Origin: Roseiarcus sp963761435
GTDB lineage: Bacteria; Pseudomonadota; Alphaproteobacteria; Rhizobiales; Beijerinckiaceae
Reading direction: 5' to 3'
Assembly: GCA_963761435.1 (NCBI GenBank)
Contig: CAVXHJ010000024.1
Location: forward strand, 212,076-276,075
Length of the DNA: 64,000 nucleotides
The notes beneath the pieces are model-generated. The model made no database searches, had not been told where the DNA came from, and worked only from the letters and a program-made list of their open reading frames with translations. A program made the translations under genes and the position numbers. Shown here piece after piece: positions 18,538 to 27,546 of the stretch; position 1 is the first letter of the stretch, and every line of letters starts with the position of its first letter.

Positions 18538-19488
18538 CTATCCGAATCGATACAACGCAGCCGGATTGTCGACCAGAATACGGTTGCGGATCGTTTCCTG
18601 TGGGGCCCAGTCGAGCATAAGGTCGAAGAGGATCGCATCGTCGGGCTTGGCGTCCGCTTTCTCGGTTGGATGGGGCCAGTCGCTGCCCCAAACCATTCGC
18701 TCCGGCGCGGCCGCTACGTAAGCCCGCGCCACCTTGGCGACGTCGCCGTACGCGGGCGGGCCGCTCTTCGAGTCCTGATAGGCGCTCGAAAGCTTGACCC
18801 ACGTTCGCCCCCGATCGATGAGCTTCAGCACCAGCCCGAATGCCGGATGATCGACCCCCACCGGCTCGGGGATGCGCGCCATATGGTCGAAGACGCTCGG
18901 GCAGGGCAGTCGCTGCAGAAGGGCGACGTTGTCGACAATCTGGTCGCCGAGCATCTGGATCTGTGCATGCCAGCCGAGATCATTGATGCGTTTTGCCAAG
19001 GGTTCGATCATGTCGATCGTGGTCGCGCCGGTGATGACAAGATTGAAGCGGATGCCGCGAATTCCGAGCCCGTCCAGTCGCTTCAATTCGGCGTCGGAGA
19101 CGCTTGTGTCGACTACCGCGACGCCGCGGGCGCCCGCCCCGAGCTTGGCGATCGCGTCGAGTGTGCAGGAATTGTCTGTGCCATAAGTCGAGGGCGTGAC
19201 CACGACGTTGCGCGTCGTGCCAATTCGCTTCTGCAAGAGGCGATAGTCATCCGCGGTCGCGTCCGGCGGCTTGATCTTGGCGTTTGGCGCGACGGGAAAG
19301 CGGCTGTCGTACACGTGCATGTGACAGTCGCAGGCGTCCGGCGGGGCGTTCAGTTGCGGCGGTTCGGTCCCTGACGACCAGGGCGCAGGCTGCCCGGTCT
19401 GCCCGGCGGAAGCGCTGAATCCGCCAGCCGCCATGACCGTCGCTCCCATCGCTTTCAGCAAAGCGCGCCGGGCGATGTTGTCGTTCAT
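18538..19488 (-). CDS. Exported amidohydrolase-2 family protein (Tat-like signal)
   Basis: 316 residues from ATG 19488, chosen because GGAGG lies seven bases upstream; an ATG at 19509 lacks one. The N-terminus has a twin-arginine-type signal (ARRALLKAMG followed by an Ala/Gly-rich core), suggesting folded export. The catalytic domain is an amidohydrolase TIM barrel: metal-binding CDCHMHVYD near residue 60, a conserved FDHM strand, and WGSDWPHPT near the C-terminus. Relatives include 2-pyrone-4,6-dicarboxylate lactonase and galactarolactone isomerase-like hydrolases, so a lactone or dicarboxylate substrate is plausible but unproven. The Tat signal is unusual, since the named relatives are cytoplasmic. 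Confidence 0.82.
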   Translation of the reverse strand: MNDNIARRALLKAMGATVMAAGGFSASAGQTGQPAPWSSGTEPPQLNAPPDACDCHMHVYDSRFPVAPNAKIKPPDATADDYRLLQKRIGTTRNVVVTPSTYGTDNSCTLDAIAKLGAGARGVAVVDTSVSDAELKRLDGLGIRGIRFNLVITGATTIDMIEPLAKRINDLGWHAQIQMLGDQIVDNVALLQRLPCPSVFDHMARIPEPVGVDHPAFGLVLKLIDRGRTWVKLSSAYQDSKSGPPAYGDVAKVARAYVAAAPERMVWGSDWPHPTEKADAKPDDAILFDLMLDWAPQETIRNRILVDNPAALYRFG

Positions 19489-19617
19489 CTCGTTTCCTCC
19501 CGGCAGCATTTCACGTTGGCCCGATAAGGTACGCCGGTCACGGGGCGGTGCAACGGCTAGGTCCCGGTCGTCGCGCTTCTTTTTGACCGGCGCGGATCCG
19601 CGCGACGCTCTGCCGCG

Positions 19618-20256
19618 TCAGGTTGGCGCGACGATGCGCGCTACGTCCGCCCGCAGCGCCGGCAGCAGTTCGAGTTCGAACCACGGATTGCGCTTGAGCC
19701 AACCGTTGTTTCGCCACGAGGGATGAGGCATGGGCATGAGCCGCAGGCGGTCGTGGGAGCGGTAGACATCGCGCCACTTGCCGACGGTCCCGGTCAGTCC
19801 GCTCGCGACGACGGTTCGGTCGAGATGCCACTTCTGCGCGTACTGTCCGACGAGCAGGATAAGCTCGAGATTGGGCAGGAACGCAAACAGACGCTCGCGC
19901 CAACTCTCCGCGCACTCGCGGCGAGGCGGCAGGTCGCCGCCTTTGGCGTCGAGGCCCGGGAAACAGAATCCCATCGACACGATGGCGACCCTTGCGGGAT
20001 CGTAGAAGGTCTCCTCGCCGATCCCGAGCCAATGGCGAAGCCGGACGCCGGAGGGATCGGTGTAGGGGCGCCCGGAAGCGTGAACGCGGACGCCAGGCGC
20101 CTGGCCGGCGATGCAAAGGCGCGCGCCCGTGGAGATCTGGAACACGGGACGCGGCTCATGGGGCAGGGGAGCGCCGTATCGGGGCGCATCGCGACAGAGC
20201 CGACAAGCTCGAACCTCTTCGGCGATCATATCGAGCGAAGAGCATACTGCACCCAT
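19618..20256 (-). CDS. Uracil-DNA glycosylase family protein
   Basis: About 212 residues from the in-frame ATG at 20256 (MGAVCSSLDMIAEEV); a longer frame upstream looks non-coding. Motif 1 is IAGQAPG with following GRPYTDPSG, and motif 2 is PMPHPSWRNNGW. This arrangement fits the COG1573-like uracil-DNA glycosylase superfamily rather than classical Ung. It has CRLC near the N-terminus but not the full four-cysteine iron-sulfur pattern of family 4. Some members excise uracil from DNA; others are uncharacterised. It is divergent from cyoA across 175 bases. Confidence 0.8.
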   Translation of the reverse strand: MGAVCSSLDMIAEEVRACRLCRDAPRYGAPLPHEPRPVFQISTGARLCIAGQAPGVRVHASGRPYTDPSGVRLRHWLGIGEETFYDPARVAIVSMGFCFPGLDAKGGDLPPRRECAESWRERLFAFLPNLELILLVGQYAQKWHLDRTVVASGLTGTVGKWRDVYRSHDRLRLMPMPHPSWRNNGWLKRNPWFELELLPALRADVARIVAPT

Positions 20257-20431
20257 GCCGCCCCGATAGCGAAGCGGCCCCAGCCAATCAAGCGCCCGGA
20301 AGCGCGGACGGCGCGTCGCCCATTGCCGCAAATGTGATCGACGAACCCGCCTTGGATAGCGTCATGCGCCTGTTGCGGCGATCGTAGTATTGACAGTGGA
20401 ACCGATCCGGCGTGAACTTGGAGTGAAGAAA

Positions 20432-21397
20432 ATGCGCCTGGGTCGACCGGCGCGGGTGGGGGCGGGGATGGTGGCGAAAATTCCCTCTCGGCGTCAGTTG
20501 TTGCGCCTGGCGCCATTCGCCTTGGCCATGTTCCTCAGCGGCTGCGACTGGGCCGTGCTCAATCCGAAAGGCCCGGTTGGCGACGGCAACGCGACGCTCC
20601 TCGTCGATTCGGTCGCGATCATGCTCGTCATCGTGGTCCCGACCATCGTCGCCACCCTCGGCATCGCCTGGTGGTTCCGTTCGTCCAACGAGAGGGCGTT
20701 CTATCTGCCGGATTGGGAATATTCCGGCCAGCTGGAATTGATCGTCTGGGCGATTCCGCTGCTCACCATCATGCTGCTCGGCGGGGTGACCTGGATCGGC
20801 GCGCATGACCTTGATCCGGCGAAGCCGCTCGTATCGAAAGAAGAGCCGCTCAACATTCAGGTCGTGTCGCTCGATTGGAAATGGCTGTTCATCTACCCGG
20901 ACGAGCACGTCGCCAGCGTCAATCGCGTGGTGATTCCGGCCGGGACGCCGATCCGTTTTTCGCTGACCTCTGGCAGCGTGATGACCGCATTTTTCGTCCC
21001 CCAGCTCGGCAGCATGATCTACACCATGAACCGGATGAGGACGCAGCTCTACCTCAGCGCCGACAACCCGGGCGTCTTTCGCGGCCTTGCGACCCAGATA
21101 GCCGGCGACGGATTCGCCGACATGCATTTCGAGGTCGAAGCGAAGTCGCCGCAGGATTTCTACGCCTGGCTCGGCCAGGTGCGCGGCGGCGACAAGGCGC
21201 TGACACCGGAGAGCTATATCGAGCTCTCCAAGCAGAGCGTCGTGTCAGAGCCGTTCACTTTCCAAACTGTGTCGGACGGCCTGTTCGAGAAAATTCTCGA
21301 TCAGACGTTGCCGCCGGGACCTGGCCCGGTCGCTGAGACCGACTCCGGCCCGATGGTGGCGTCCACTTCTCAGCTGTGCGTGGGGAGGCGGAACTAG
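20432..21397 (+). CDS. cyoA: Cytochrome o ubiquinol oxidase subunit II CyoA
   Basis: 321 residues from ATG 20432 (GGAG eight bases before); a TTG at 20390 is an unlikely earlier start. A lipoprotein signal with lipobox LSGC is followed by two membrane helices and a periplasmic cupredoxin domain. The domain lacks the copper-A cysteines of cytochrome c oxidases (SGSVMTAFFVPQLGSMIYTMNRM region), which marks it as a quinol oxidase subunit. It docks on CyoB and helps form the ubiquinol-binding module of the proton-pumping bo3-type oxidase. It is the first gene of cyoABCD, with one base between its stop and the cyoB start. Confidence 0.94.
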   Translation: MRLGRPARVGAGMVAKIPSRRQLLRLAPFALAMFLSGCDWAVLNPKGPVGDGNATLLVDSVAIMLVIVVPTIVATLGIAWWFRSSNERAFYLPDWEYSGQLELIVWAIPLLTIMLLGGVTWIGAHDLDPAKPLVSKEEPLNIQVVSLDWKWLFIYPDEHVASVNRVVIPAGTPIRFSLTSGSVMTAFFVPQLGSMIYTMNRMRTQLYLSADNPGVFRGLATQIAGDGFADMHFEVEAKSPQDFYAWLGQVRGGDKALTPESYIELSKQSVVSEPFTFQTVSDGLFEKILDQTLPPGPGPVAETDSGPMVASTSQLCVGRRN

Positions 21398-21398
21398 C

Positions 21399-23402
21399 AT
21401 GTTGGGCAGGCTGAATTGGGACGCTATTCCTCTCGGCCAACCGATTCCTTTGGCTGCGGGCGCCTTGGTCGTCCTGGTCTTGGTGGGCGGGGTCGCCTTC
21501 ATCACCCTCAAGGGGTGGGTTCCCTATCTGTGGCGCGAATGGATCACCAGCGTCGATCACAAGCGGATCGGGGTGATGTACGTCACGCTCGCGTCGGTGA
21601 TGTTGCTGCGCGGCTTCACCGACGCGATCATGATGCGCTCGCAGCAGGCTTTGGCCTTCCAGTCCCAAGGGTACCTGCCGCCGGAGCATTACAACCAGAT
21701 CTTCTCCGCCCATGGCACGATCATGATCTTCTTCGTCGCCATGCCGTTCGTGATCGGCCTTATGAACCTCGTCGTGCCGCTGCAGCTCGGCGTGCGCGAC
21801 GTGGCCTTCCCCACCCTTAATTCGGTCAGCTTCTGGCTGACCGCGACCGGCGCGCTCCTGGTCAACCTTTCGCTGGTCGTGGGCAATTTCTCACGCACCG
21901 GCTGGTTGCCTTTTCCGCCGCTCTCGGAACTCAACTACTCGCCCGATGTGGGCGTCGACTACTACTTGTGGGGAGTGCAGATCTCCGGCGTCGGGACGGT
22001 GATGACCGGCGTCAATTTCGTCACCACCATCCTCAAGATACACGCCCCCGGCATGACCTATATGCGCATGCCGATCTTCACGTGGACGGCGCTCGCCGCA
22101 AATTTGCTGATCGTCGCCGCGTTCCCCGTCCTGACCGCGACGCTCGCGATGCTGACGCTCGACCGATACCTCGGCTTCCATTTTTTCACCAACGAAGCCG
22201 GCGGCAACGTGATGATGTTCATGAACCTCATCTGGATCTGGGGCCATCCGGAGGTTTACATCCTCGTCCTCCCCGCGTTCGGAGTATATTCCGAAGTGGT
22301 GTCGGCGTTCTCGCGCAAGACGCTGTTCGGCTACCGCTCGATGGTCATGGCGACCATGGCGATTTGCGTCATCGCGTACATGGTCTGGCTGCACCACTTC
22401 TTCACCATGGGCGCGGGCCCCAATGTCAATGCGGTTTTCGGCATCGCATCCATGATCATCGCGGTGCCGACGGGAGTGAAAATATTCAACTGGATGTTCA
22501 CCATGTACGGCGGCAGGGTCCACTACGCCACGCCGATGCTGTGGTCGATCGGCTTCATGGTGACCTTCGTCATTGGCGGCTTGACCGGCGTCCTGGTCGC
22601 TGTGGTGCCGGCGGATTTCATGCTGCACAACAGCCTGTTTCAGGTCGCCCATTTTCATAACGTGATCATCGGCGGCGTGCTGTTCGGCGCGTTCGCCGGA
22701 TACACCTTCTGGTTCCCCAAGGCGTTCGGTTTCCGGCTCCATGAGGGCTGGGGTAAGGCCGCGTTCTGGTGCTGGTTCATCGGCTTTTATCTCGCGTTCA
22801 TGCCGCTGTATGTCACGGGCCTGATGGGCATGACCCGGCGCATGCAGCACTACGACGTGCCCGAATGGCATCCCTGGATGTTGGTCGCGGCTCTGGGCGC
22901 CGCGGTCGTTCTCGCGGGCATCGCGTGTCAGATCACCCAATTGGTCGTGAGCATCCGCCATCGCGAGGAATTGCGCGACTTGACCGGCGACCCGTGGATG
23001 GGCCGGACGCTCGAATGGTCGACATCGTCGCCGCCGCCGGCGTTCAACTTCGCCGTCCTGCCCCAGGTCGAGAGCAAGGATGACTATTGGCGCAGAGAGC
23101 ATGCTGCCGATCGTCCGGCGGAGCCAGCGGCCGAACCCCGTTACACCGCGATCGAAATGCCCCGAAATAGCGCGACCGGCTTCGTCTGCGCGTTCTTCGC
23201 CACCTTCGGCGGCTTTGGCATGATCTGGCAGATCTGGTGGCTGGTCATTGTCGCAATGATCGGCGCCTTCGCCACCTTCGTCGTCTTCGCTTGGCGTGAC
23301 CGGACCGAGTACGAGATTCCGGTCGAGGAGGTTGCGCGCATCGATCGCGCCAACCGTCTCGCGCGCAACCAGGCGCGGGTAGCGTTGCAGGCCGCGGAAT
23401 GA
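21399..23402 (+). CDS. cyoB: Cytochrome o ubiquinol oxidase subunit I CyoB
   Basis: 667 residues, the usual length of CyoB, with about 14-15 membrane helices. Heme-copper ligands are visible: HGTIMIFF (His105, low-spin heme), WGHPEVY (His283 with the cross-linked Tyr), HH at 332-333 for copper B, and AHFHN (His418 and His420 for the hemes). This is the catalytic subunit that oxidises ubiquinol, reduces oxygen to water and pumps protons across the inner membrane. It overlaps cyoC by four bases (ATGA). The sequence is intact, in contrast to cyoC. Confidence 0.96.
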   Translation: MLGRLNWDAIPLGQPIPLAAGALVVLVLVGGVAFITLKGWVPYLWREWITSVDHKRIGVMYVTLASVMLLRGFTDAIMMRSQQALAFQSQGYLPPEHYNQIFSAHGTIMIFFVAMPFVIGLMNLVVPLQLGVRDVAFPTLNSVSFWLTATGALLVNLSLVVGNFSRTGWLPFPPLSELNYSPDVGVDYYLWGVQISGVGTVMTGVNFVTTILKIHAPGMTYMRMPIFTWTALAANLLIVAAFPVLTATLAMLTLDRYLGFHFFTNEAGGNVMMFMNLIWIWGHPEVYILVLPAFGVYSEVVSAFSRKTLFGYRSMVMATMAICVIAYMVWLHHFFTMGAGPNVNAVFGIASMIIAVPTGVKIFNWMFTMYGGRVHYATPMLWSIGFMVTFVIGGLTGVLVAVVPADFMLHNSLFQVAHFHNVIIGGVLFGAFAGYTFWFPKAFGFRLHEGWGKAAFWCWFIGFYLAFMPLYVTGLMGMTRRMQHYDVPEWHPWMLVAALGAAVVLAGIACQITQLVVSIRHREELRDLTGDPWMGRTLEWSTSSPPPAFNFAVLPQVESKDDYWRREHAADRPAEPAAEPRYTAIEMPRNSATGFVCAFFATFGGFGMIWQIWWLVIVAMIGAFATFVVFAWRDRTEYEIPVEEVARIDRANRLARNQARVALQAAE

Positions 23403-24074
23403 CCGCCTTCGAAGCCGGCGCCGGCTATGGCGGACAGAACCGTGGCGGCGGCCCCACCGCGATCCTCGGCGGCGGATCGGAGCCGCTGGTTTCTCACGCC
23501 GACGGCAGCCCGGCCTCAAGGCGCATAATCGTGGGTTACGGTTTTTGGATCTTCCTGCTCAGCGACATCATCATGTTCTCGGCGTTCTTCGCCACCTATG
23601 CGGTGCTGTCGGGAGAAACGGCCGGCGGGCCGAGCGGGAAGGATCTCTTCAACCTCACCAACGTCGCGATCGAGACCGCCTTCCTCTTGCTCTCGAGCTT
23701 CACCTGCGGCATCGCCACCATCGGGGCGAGGGCCCGCCAGGCGCTCATGTACTACGGCGGCATGGCGTTGACGTTCGTGTTCGGGGCCGGCTTCCTGTTC
23801 ATCGAGATCCACGAGTTCGTCGGCATGATCGCCCAGGGCGCCGGGCCGAGCCGCAGCGCCTTTCTCTCGGCGTTTTTCACCCTTGTCGGCTGTCACGGCG
23901 TCCACGTCACGCTTGGCCTCCTGTGGCTCCTCACCATGGTCGCCCAGGTCTTCGCCAAGGGCTACCGGGCGCGACATCCTCCGGCGTGTCCTGTGCTTCG
24001 GCCTGTTCTGGCACACGCTCGACATCATTTGGGTCGCGATCTTCACTGTGGTCTATCTGCTGGGAGTCGGCTGA
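23399..24074 (+). CDS. cyoC: Cytochrome o ubiquinol oxidase subunit III CyoC (frameshift)
   Basis: ATG 23399 overlaps the cyoB stop. Five hydrophobic segments are visible, including FWIFLLSDIIMFSAFFATYAV, with ETAFLLLSSFTCG and FFTLVGCHGVHV. After VFAKGYR the frame breaks: the given frame runs on into cyoD, while the next frame reads RDILRRVLCFGLFWHTLDIIWV and ends in LLGVG with a TGA at 24072-24074. Removing one G from the GGG at 23967-23969 gives a 224-residue protein of normal size. I read the apparent CyoC-CyoD fusion as an inserted base. Confidence 0.9.
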
Positions 24075-24466
24075 TGAGCCAATCGGACGTCGAGACGATT
24101 CCCGGTCACGGCGATGCCGCGCCTGGCGATGAGCCGGCCGACCGCCACGAGGTCGTGAACGGCCTTGTTGGCTACGCCGTTGGTCTCTTCCTCGCGGCTC
24201 TCATCACCGCCGTCGCCTTTTTCATCGCAGGCACCAACCTGGTCTGGGGACCCAGCATCCCGCTTGCGCTGGTGGTGCTGGCGATCGCCCAGATCGGGGT
24301 GCACCTCGTCTTCTTCATCCACATCACTACCGGGGCCGACAACGCCAACAACGTGCTTGCGCTCGCCTTCGGCGTCCTCATCGTCATGTTGATCATGGTC
24401 GGGTCGCTCTGGATCATGAGCAACCTCGGCCAGAACATGACGCCGATGCAGATGCCCACGGGGTAG
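24074..24466 (+). CDS. cyoD: Cytochrome o ubiquinol oxidase subunit IV CyoD
   Basis: 130 residues with three membrane helices and the conserved segments HEVVNGLVGYAVGLFLA and IGVHLVFFIHI. The ATG at 24074 overlaps the corrected cyoC stop. It is the small assembly and stability subunit of the bo3 oxidase and closes the cyoABCD operon. No heme O synthase (cyoE) follows; the next gene is convergent hemA. Confidence 0.92.
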   Translation: MSQSDVETIPGHGDAAPGDEPADRHEVVNGLVGYAVGLFLAALITAVAFFIAGTNLVWGPSIPLALVVLAIAQIGVHLVFFIHITTGADNANNVLALAFGVLIVMLIMVGSLWIMSNLGQNMTPMQMPTG

Positions 24467-24554
24467 GCGAACCGCTCAGGTTTGCGGTCAGCGCGGACCT
24501 TGGATCTGCTGGCGCCGCGATGCGTCGAGCGACAGCCACCCGGTCTGGATTGCC

Positions 24555-25856
24555 CTATTCCGCCGCGCGCTTCATCTCCGGGTAGACGCAATGCGCGTCT
24601 TCGCTCGCGTCGGCGCGGAAGAGCGGGATCACTCGCAATTCCTCGAATTCGAGGCCGAGCGTCCGCCAGACGTCGACCAGCGCCTCGACCAGGCCCGCGA
24701 CTTGCGCTTCGCTATGGGCGGGGGTGGGGGTCACGCGCAACCGCTCGGTCCCCTTGGCGACGGTCGGATAGTTGATCGGCTGAATATAGATCGCGTGCCG
24801 CTCGAGCAGCATTTCGCTGGCCGCGCGGCATTTGTGCGCATCGCCGACAAACACCGGAACGATGTGCGTAGGATTATCCATTACCGGCAGGCCGGCGGCG
24901 CGCAGCGCGTGTTTCACGAGCTTCGCCATCTGCTGATGGCGCTCGCGCTCGAGGGACGATCGCTTGAGATGCCGCACGGCGGCGGCGGCGCTTGCGGCCA
25001 CGCTCGGCGGCAGGGTCGAGGTGAAGATGAATGAGGGAGCGAAGCTCCTCACCGCGTCAACGATCGCCTCGCTCGCCGCGATATAGCCGCCGAGCGAGCC
25101 AAAGCCCTTGGCGAGCGTGCCTTCAATGACGTCGATGCGGGCGGCGAGCCCTTCGCGCTCGCTCAAGCCCCCGCCGCGCGGCCCATAGAGGCCGACCGCA
25201 TGCACTTCGTCGATATAGGTCAGGGCGTTATATTTCTCGGCCAGCGCCACGATCGCGGCGATCGGCGCGACGTCGCCGTCCATCGAGTAGAGGCTCTCGA
25301 ACACGATCAGCTTGGCGCGGTCGATCGGCTCGGCGGCGAGCAGCGCCTCGAGGTGTTCGACGTCATTGTGCCGCCAGACCCGCTTCTCGCAGGCCGAGCG
25401 CTTGACGCCCTCGATCATCGAATTGTGGTTGAGCGCGTCGGAGAGGATGAGGCAATCGGGCAGGAGGCCGGCGATGGTCGAGATCGCCGCCAGATTGGAG
25501 ATCCAGCCCGAAGTGAATGCTAGCGCCGCCGCCTTGCCGTGCAGGTCGGCGAGCTCGGCCTCAAGCTCGACGATGGGATTATGGGTGCCGGAAATGTTCC
25601 GGGTTCCGCCGGCCCCTGCGCCATAGGCGCGCGCGGCCTTGACCGAAGCCTCGATCACGTCGGGGTGGCCGCCCATCCCGAGATAGTCGTTCGAGCACCA
25701 GACGGTCACTTCGCGCGGCATATTCTCCGCGCCCGGCGGGCGCCACCGCGCCATCGGGAACCGGAGCGCGTCGCGCTCGAGGTTGGCGAAGGTGCGGTAG
25801 CGCCCTTCCGCCTTGAGGCGCGCGGTCGCCTCCTCGAAGCTCCGGTTATAGTCCAT
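24555..25856 (-). CDS. hemA: 5-aminolevulinate synthase
   Basis: 433 residues. It condenses glycine with succinyl-CoA (Shemin pathway), the first step of tetrapyrrole synthesis in alphaproteobacteria. It is a fold-type I PLP enzyme: WCSNDYLGMG, GAGGTRNISGT, TYIDEVHAVGLYG (PLP-binding Asp ~216) and the PLP lysine in TLAKGFGSLGG (Lys250). ATG 25856 has AAGGA six bases upstream. It is convergent with cyoD. Proximity to hemC and to a heme-containing oxidase operon is suggestive, but each has its own transcription unit. Confidence 0.96.
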   Translation of the reverse strand: MDYNRSFEEATARLKAEGRYRTFANLERDALRFPMARWRPPGAENMPREVTVWCSNDYLGMGGHPDVIEASVKAARAYGAGAGGTRNISGTHNPIVELEAELADLHGKAAALAFTSGWISNLAAISTIAGLLPDCLILSDALNHNSMIEGVKRSACEKRVWRHNDVEHLEALLAAEPIDRAKLIVFESLYSMDGDVAPIAAIVALAEKYNALTYIDEVHAVGLYGPRGGGLSEREGLAARIDVIEGTLAKGFGSLGGYIAASEAIVDAVRSFAPSFIFTSTLPPSVAASAAAAVRHLKRSSLERERHQQMAKLVKHALRAAGLPVMDNPTHIVPVFVGDAHKCRAASEMLLERHAIYIQPINYPTVAKGTERLRVTPTPAHSEAQVAGLVEALVDVWRTLGLEFEELRVIPLFRADASEDAHCVYPEMKRAAE

Positions 25857-26194
25857 CGCCTGTCCTTCTCGGCCCCGCGTCCTCTTGACCCGGCGCCGCC
25901 TTCATCTTCGCTAACCGGACAGCGGAGGCTTGTCCAGTCTCGCCGATTGTCTCGCCCAGCATGTGCGCTCGACACAAACTCGGTCCGGGGGCCTTCGCCC
26001 TCAGTAGCTCCGGTCTCCCGCCAACGCTGTGACTGAGAACACCAGCTCCCAATTGTGCGAATGCTTCCGCGGAGCGGCGGATGAAGTCTACGGCGAGGAA
26101 AATTATACGACGGTGAAAGCGGAAGGCTCAATTATACCGAAATTGGTTCTCCGCATGCCGCGACGGATGGCTGGACCAAGCGCTGCGCTCCAAA
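25857..26194. other. Intergenic region, no gene seen
   Basis: 338 bases between two minus-strand genes: the hemA promoter side and the region downstream of the HAD gene. Short open frames exist but lack ribosome sites and resemble no family. A slightly AT-rich patch lies near 26100-26150. Confidence 0.4.
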
Positions 26195-26863
26195 TCACGA
26201 TGTCAGCTTCGACAGATCATCGCCCAGCAAATCGCCGATCCTGTCGATCGCGAGATCGACGGAGGCGCCGTCGCGCGGCGGCTCCTGAAGCGCGTAATGA
26301 CCTTGCTTCGGAAAGACGGTCGTGACCCGACCGCCCCAGATCGCCTTGACCGCGGCCAGGATGCGCGCCTTGTCGTCGATCAGAACGTAATGGCGCGCGG
26401 GATGCCAGCGCTCGACATCGGCGAGCTCGTTCTCCTTGTGCACGTAGATCAGCACGTTGCCCGCGAAGGCGTCCCAAAGGCCCGCGCGCGCGACTTTGCG
26501 CGGCTGAAAAACGGCGTCGCCGTCGGAGAGAATGACGGGGCGCCCCCATCGCCGCACGTGCTCCACGACCTCAAGCGCGCCCGGATAAAGACGGTCGGCG
26601 AAAGGATAGTCGATCAGCCAGTTGGCGGTGGGCAAGATGGCCGGATCGTGCAGGCGCTCGATCCTCAGGCGCTCGAGCGCGCCGAGGTAGTCGGCATAGC
26701 CGAGCTCCGAGCGCAACGCCTCGAAGATCGCCCAATAACGCTCGCAGGCGGGTTCGCCGTGAGCGTGGGTGAGCTCCTCCCGCAGGTCATCTTAAATCCG
26801 GTCGTTGTCGAGGAGCGTGTTGTCGACGTCGAACAGAAAGACGGTGTCGGCCGCGGCGCTCAT
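26195..26863 (-). pseudogene. HAD-family hydrolase with in-frame nonsense codon after the catalytic motif
   Basis: Translation from ATG 26863 (AAGGGA seven bases upstream) gives MSAAADTVFLFDVDNTLLDN, the HAD nucleophile motif DxDxT, and then meets TAA at 26794-26792 after 23 codons. The same frame then continues without break as DDLREELTHAHGEPAC and LGYADYLGALERLRIE to 26195, with motif II/III regions (VILSDGDAVFQPRK, YVLIDDKARILAAV). So the gene is intact except for one stop, which a single C-to-T change of a CAA codon would create. The part after the stop (from a TTG at 26716) would lack the catalytic Asp. This differs from the indel-type breaks elsewhere. It is the last gene after fda and gst. 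Confidence 0.75.
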
Positions 26864-26934
26864 GGCGATGTCCCTTCCGCCAGGCTCAAGCGGCGATCAT
26901 GAGCGGGCGCCGCGCGTGGTCATGCCAGGGCGGC

Positions 26935-27543
26935 TCATTTCCAATGCGGCGGCCAGGTGTGCTGGACGATCGGGAGCGCGTGCATGCGATCCATCCAGGC
27001 CGATAGACCCGGCCCGATGAAGTCGCTCTTGACGAAATCCGGCCGCCGGCCGGCGATCCGCGCGAACAGCGCCATGAACGGATAAACGGCGAGGTCGACT
27101 GCGGAGAGATCGCCAGCGAGATATTCGCCTGTCGCCGCGGCCTCCCATAGAGCAAGCTCCTGCTTGAGGGCGTTCGCCGTCTCCTCCGAGGCCGGCCCCG
27201 TCGCGAACCGTGTCCCGATGTCTGCGAGATAGTGGTCGGCCTCCCGGATCATGCGCCGCTGGATCGCGCGCTTGCGCGGTTCATGGGCGAAAAGCGCCGG
27301 TCCGTTCGGCCATCTGTCCTCGATATATTCGACGATCGCCCCGGATTCAGCGAGGGCGAAATCGTCGTCGATGAGGACCGGAACGCGTCGCCGCGGGTTG
27401 AGCGCGCCATATTCCGGCGTCTTGAGGTCGCCGGCGTCGAACGACACGGTCTTGCGATGATAGGGAACGCCCTTGCGCTCCAAGGCGAGCCAGACCCGCC
27501 ACGCAAAGGGTGAGCCCGACGCGTAATAGAATGTGACCGCCAT
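26935..27543 (-). CDS. Glutathione S-transferase family protein
   Basis: 202 residues. The N-terminal thioredoxin-fold domain has YYASGSPFAWRVWLALE with the Ser/Cys-type active-site region, the cis-proline segment RRRVPVLIDDD and the glutathione-binding ESGAIVEYIED. A helical C-terminal domain ends in WPPHWK. It conjugates or reduces electrophiles with glutathione; the substrate is unknown. The ATG at 27543 lies three bases after the aldolase stop, with AAGG inside the end of that gene, so the two are almost certainly co-transcribed. Confidence 0.9.
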   Translation of the reverse strand: MAVTFYYASGSPFAWRVWLALERKGVPYHRKTVSFDAGDLKTPEYGALNPRRRVPVLIDDDFALAESGAIVEYIEDRWPNGPALFAHEPRKRAIQRRMIREADHYLADIGTRFATGPASEETANALKQELALWEAAATGEYLAGDLSAVDLAVYPFMALFARIAGRRPDFVKSDFIGPGLSAWMDRMHALPIVQHTWPPHWK

Positions 27544-27546
27544 CGC

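Noticed and set aside
20390..20420. TTGACA just upstream of cyoA as a promoter -35 box
   Set aside because: No acceptable -10 sequence lies 15-19 bases downstream, and the site would leave almost no leader before the preferred start.
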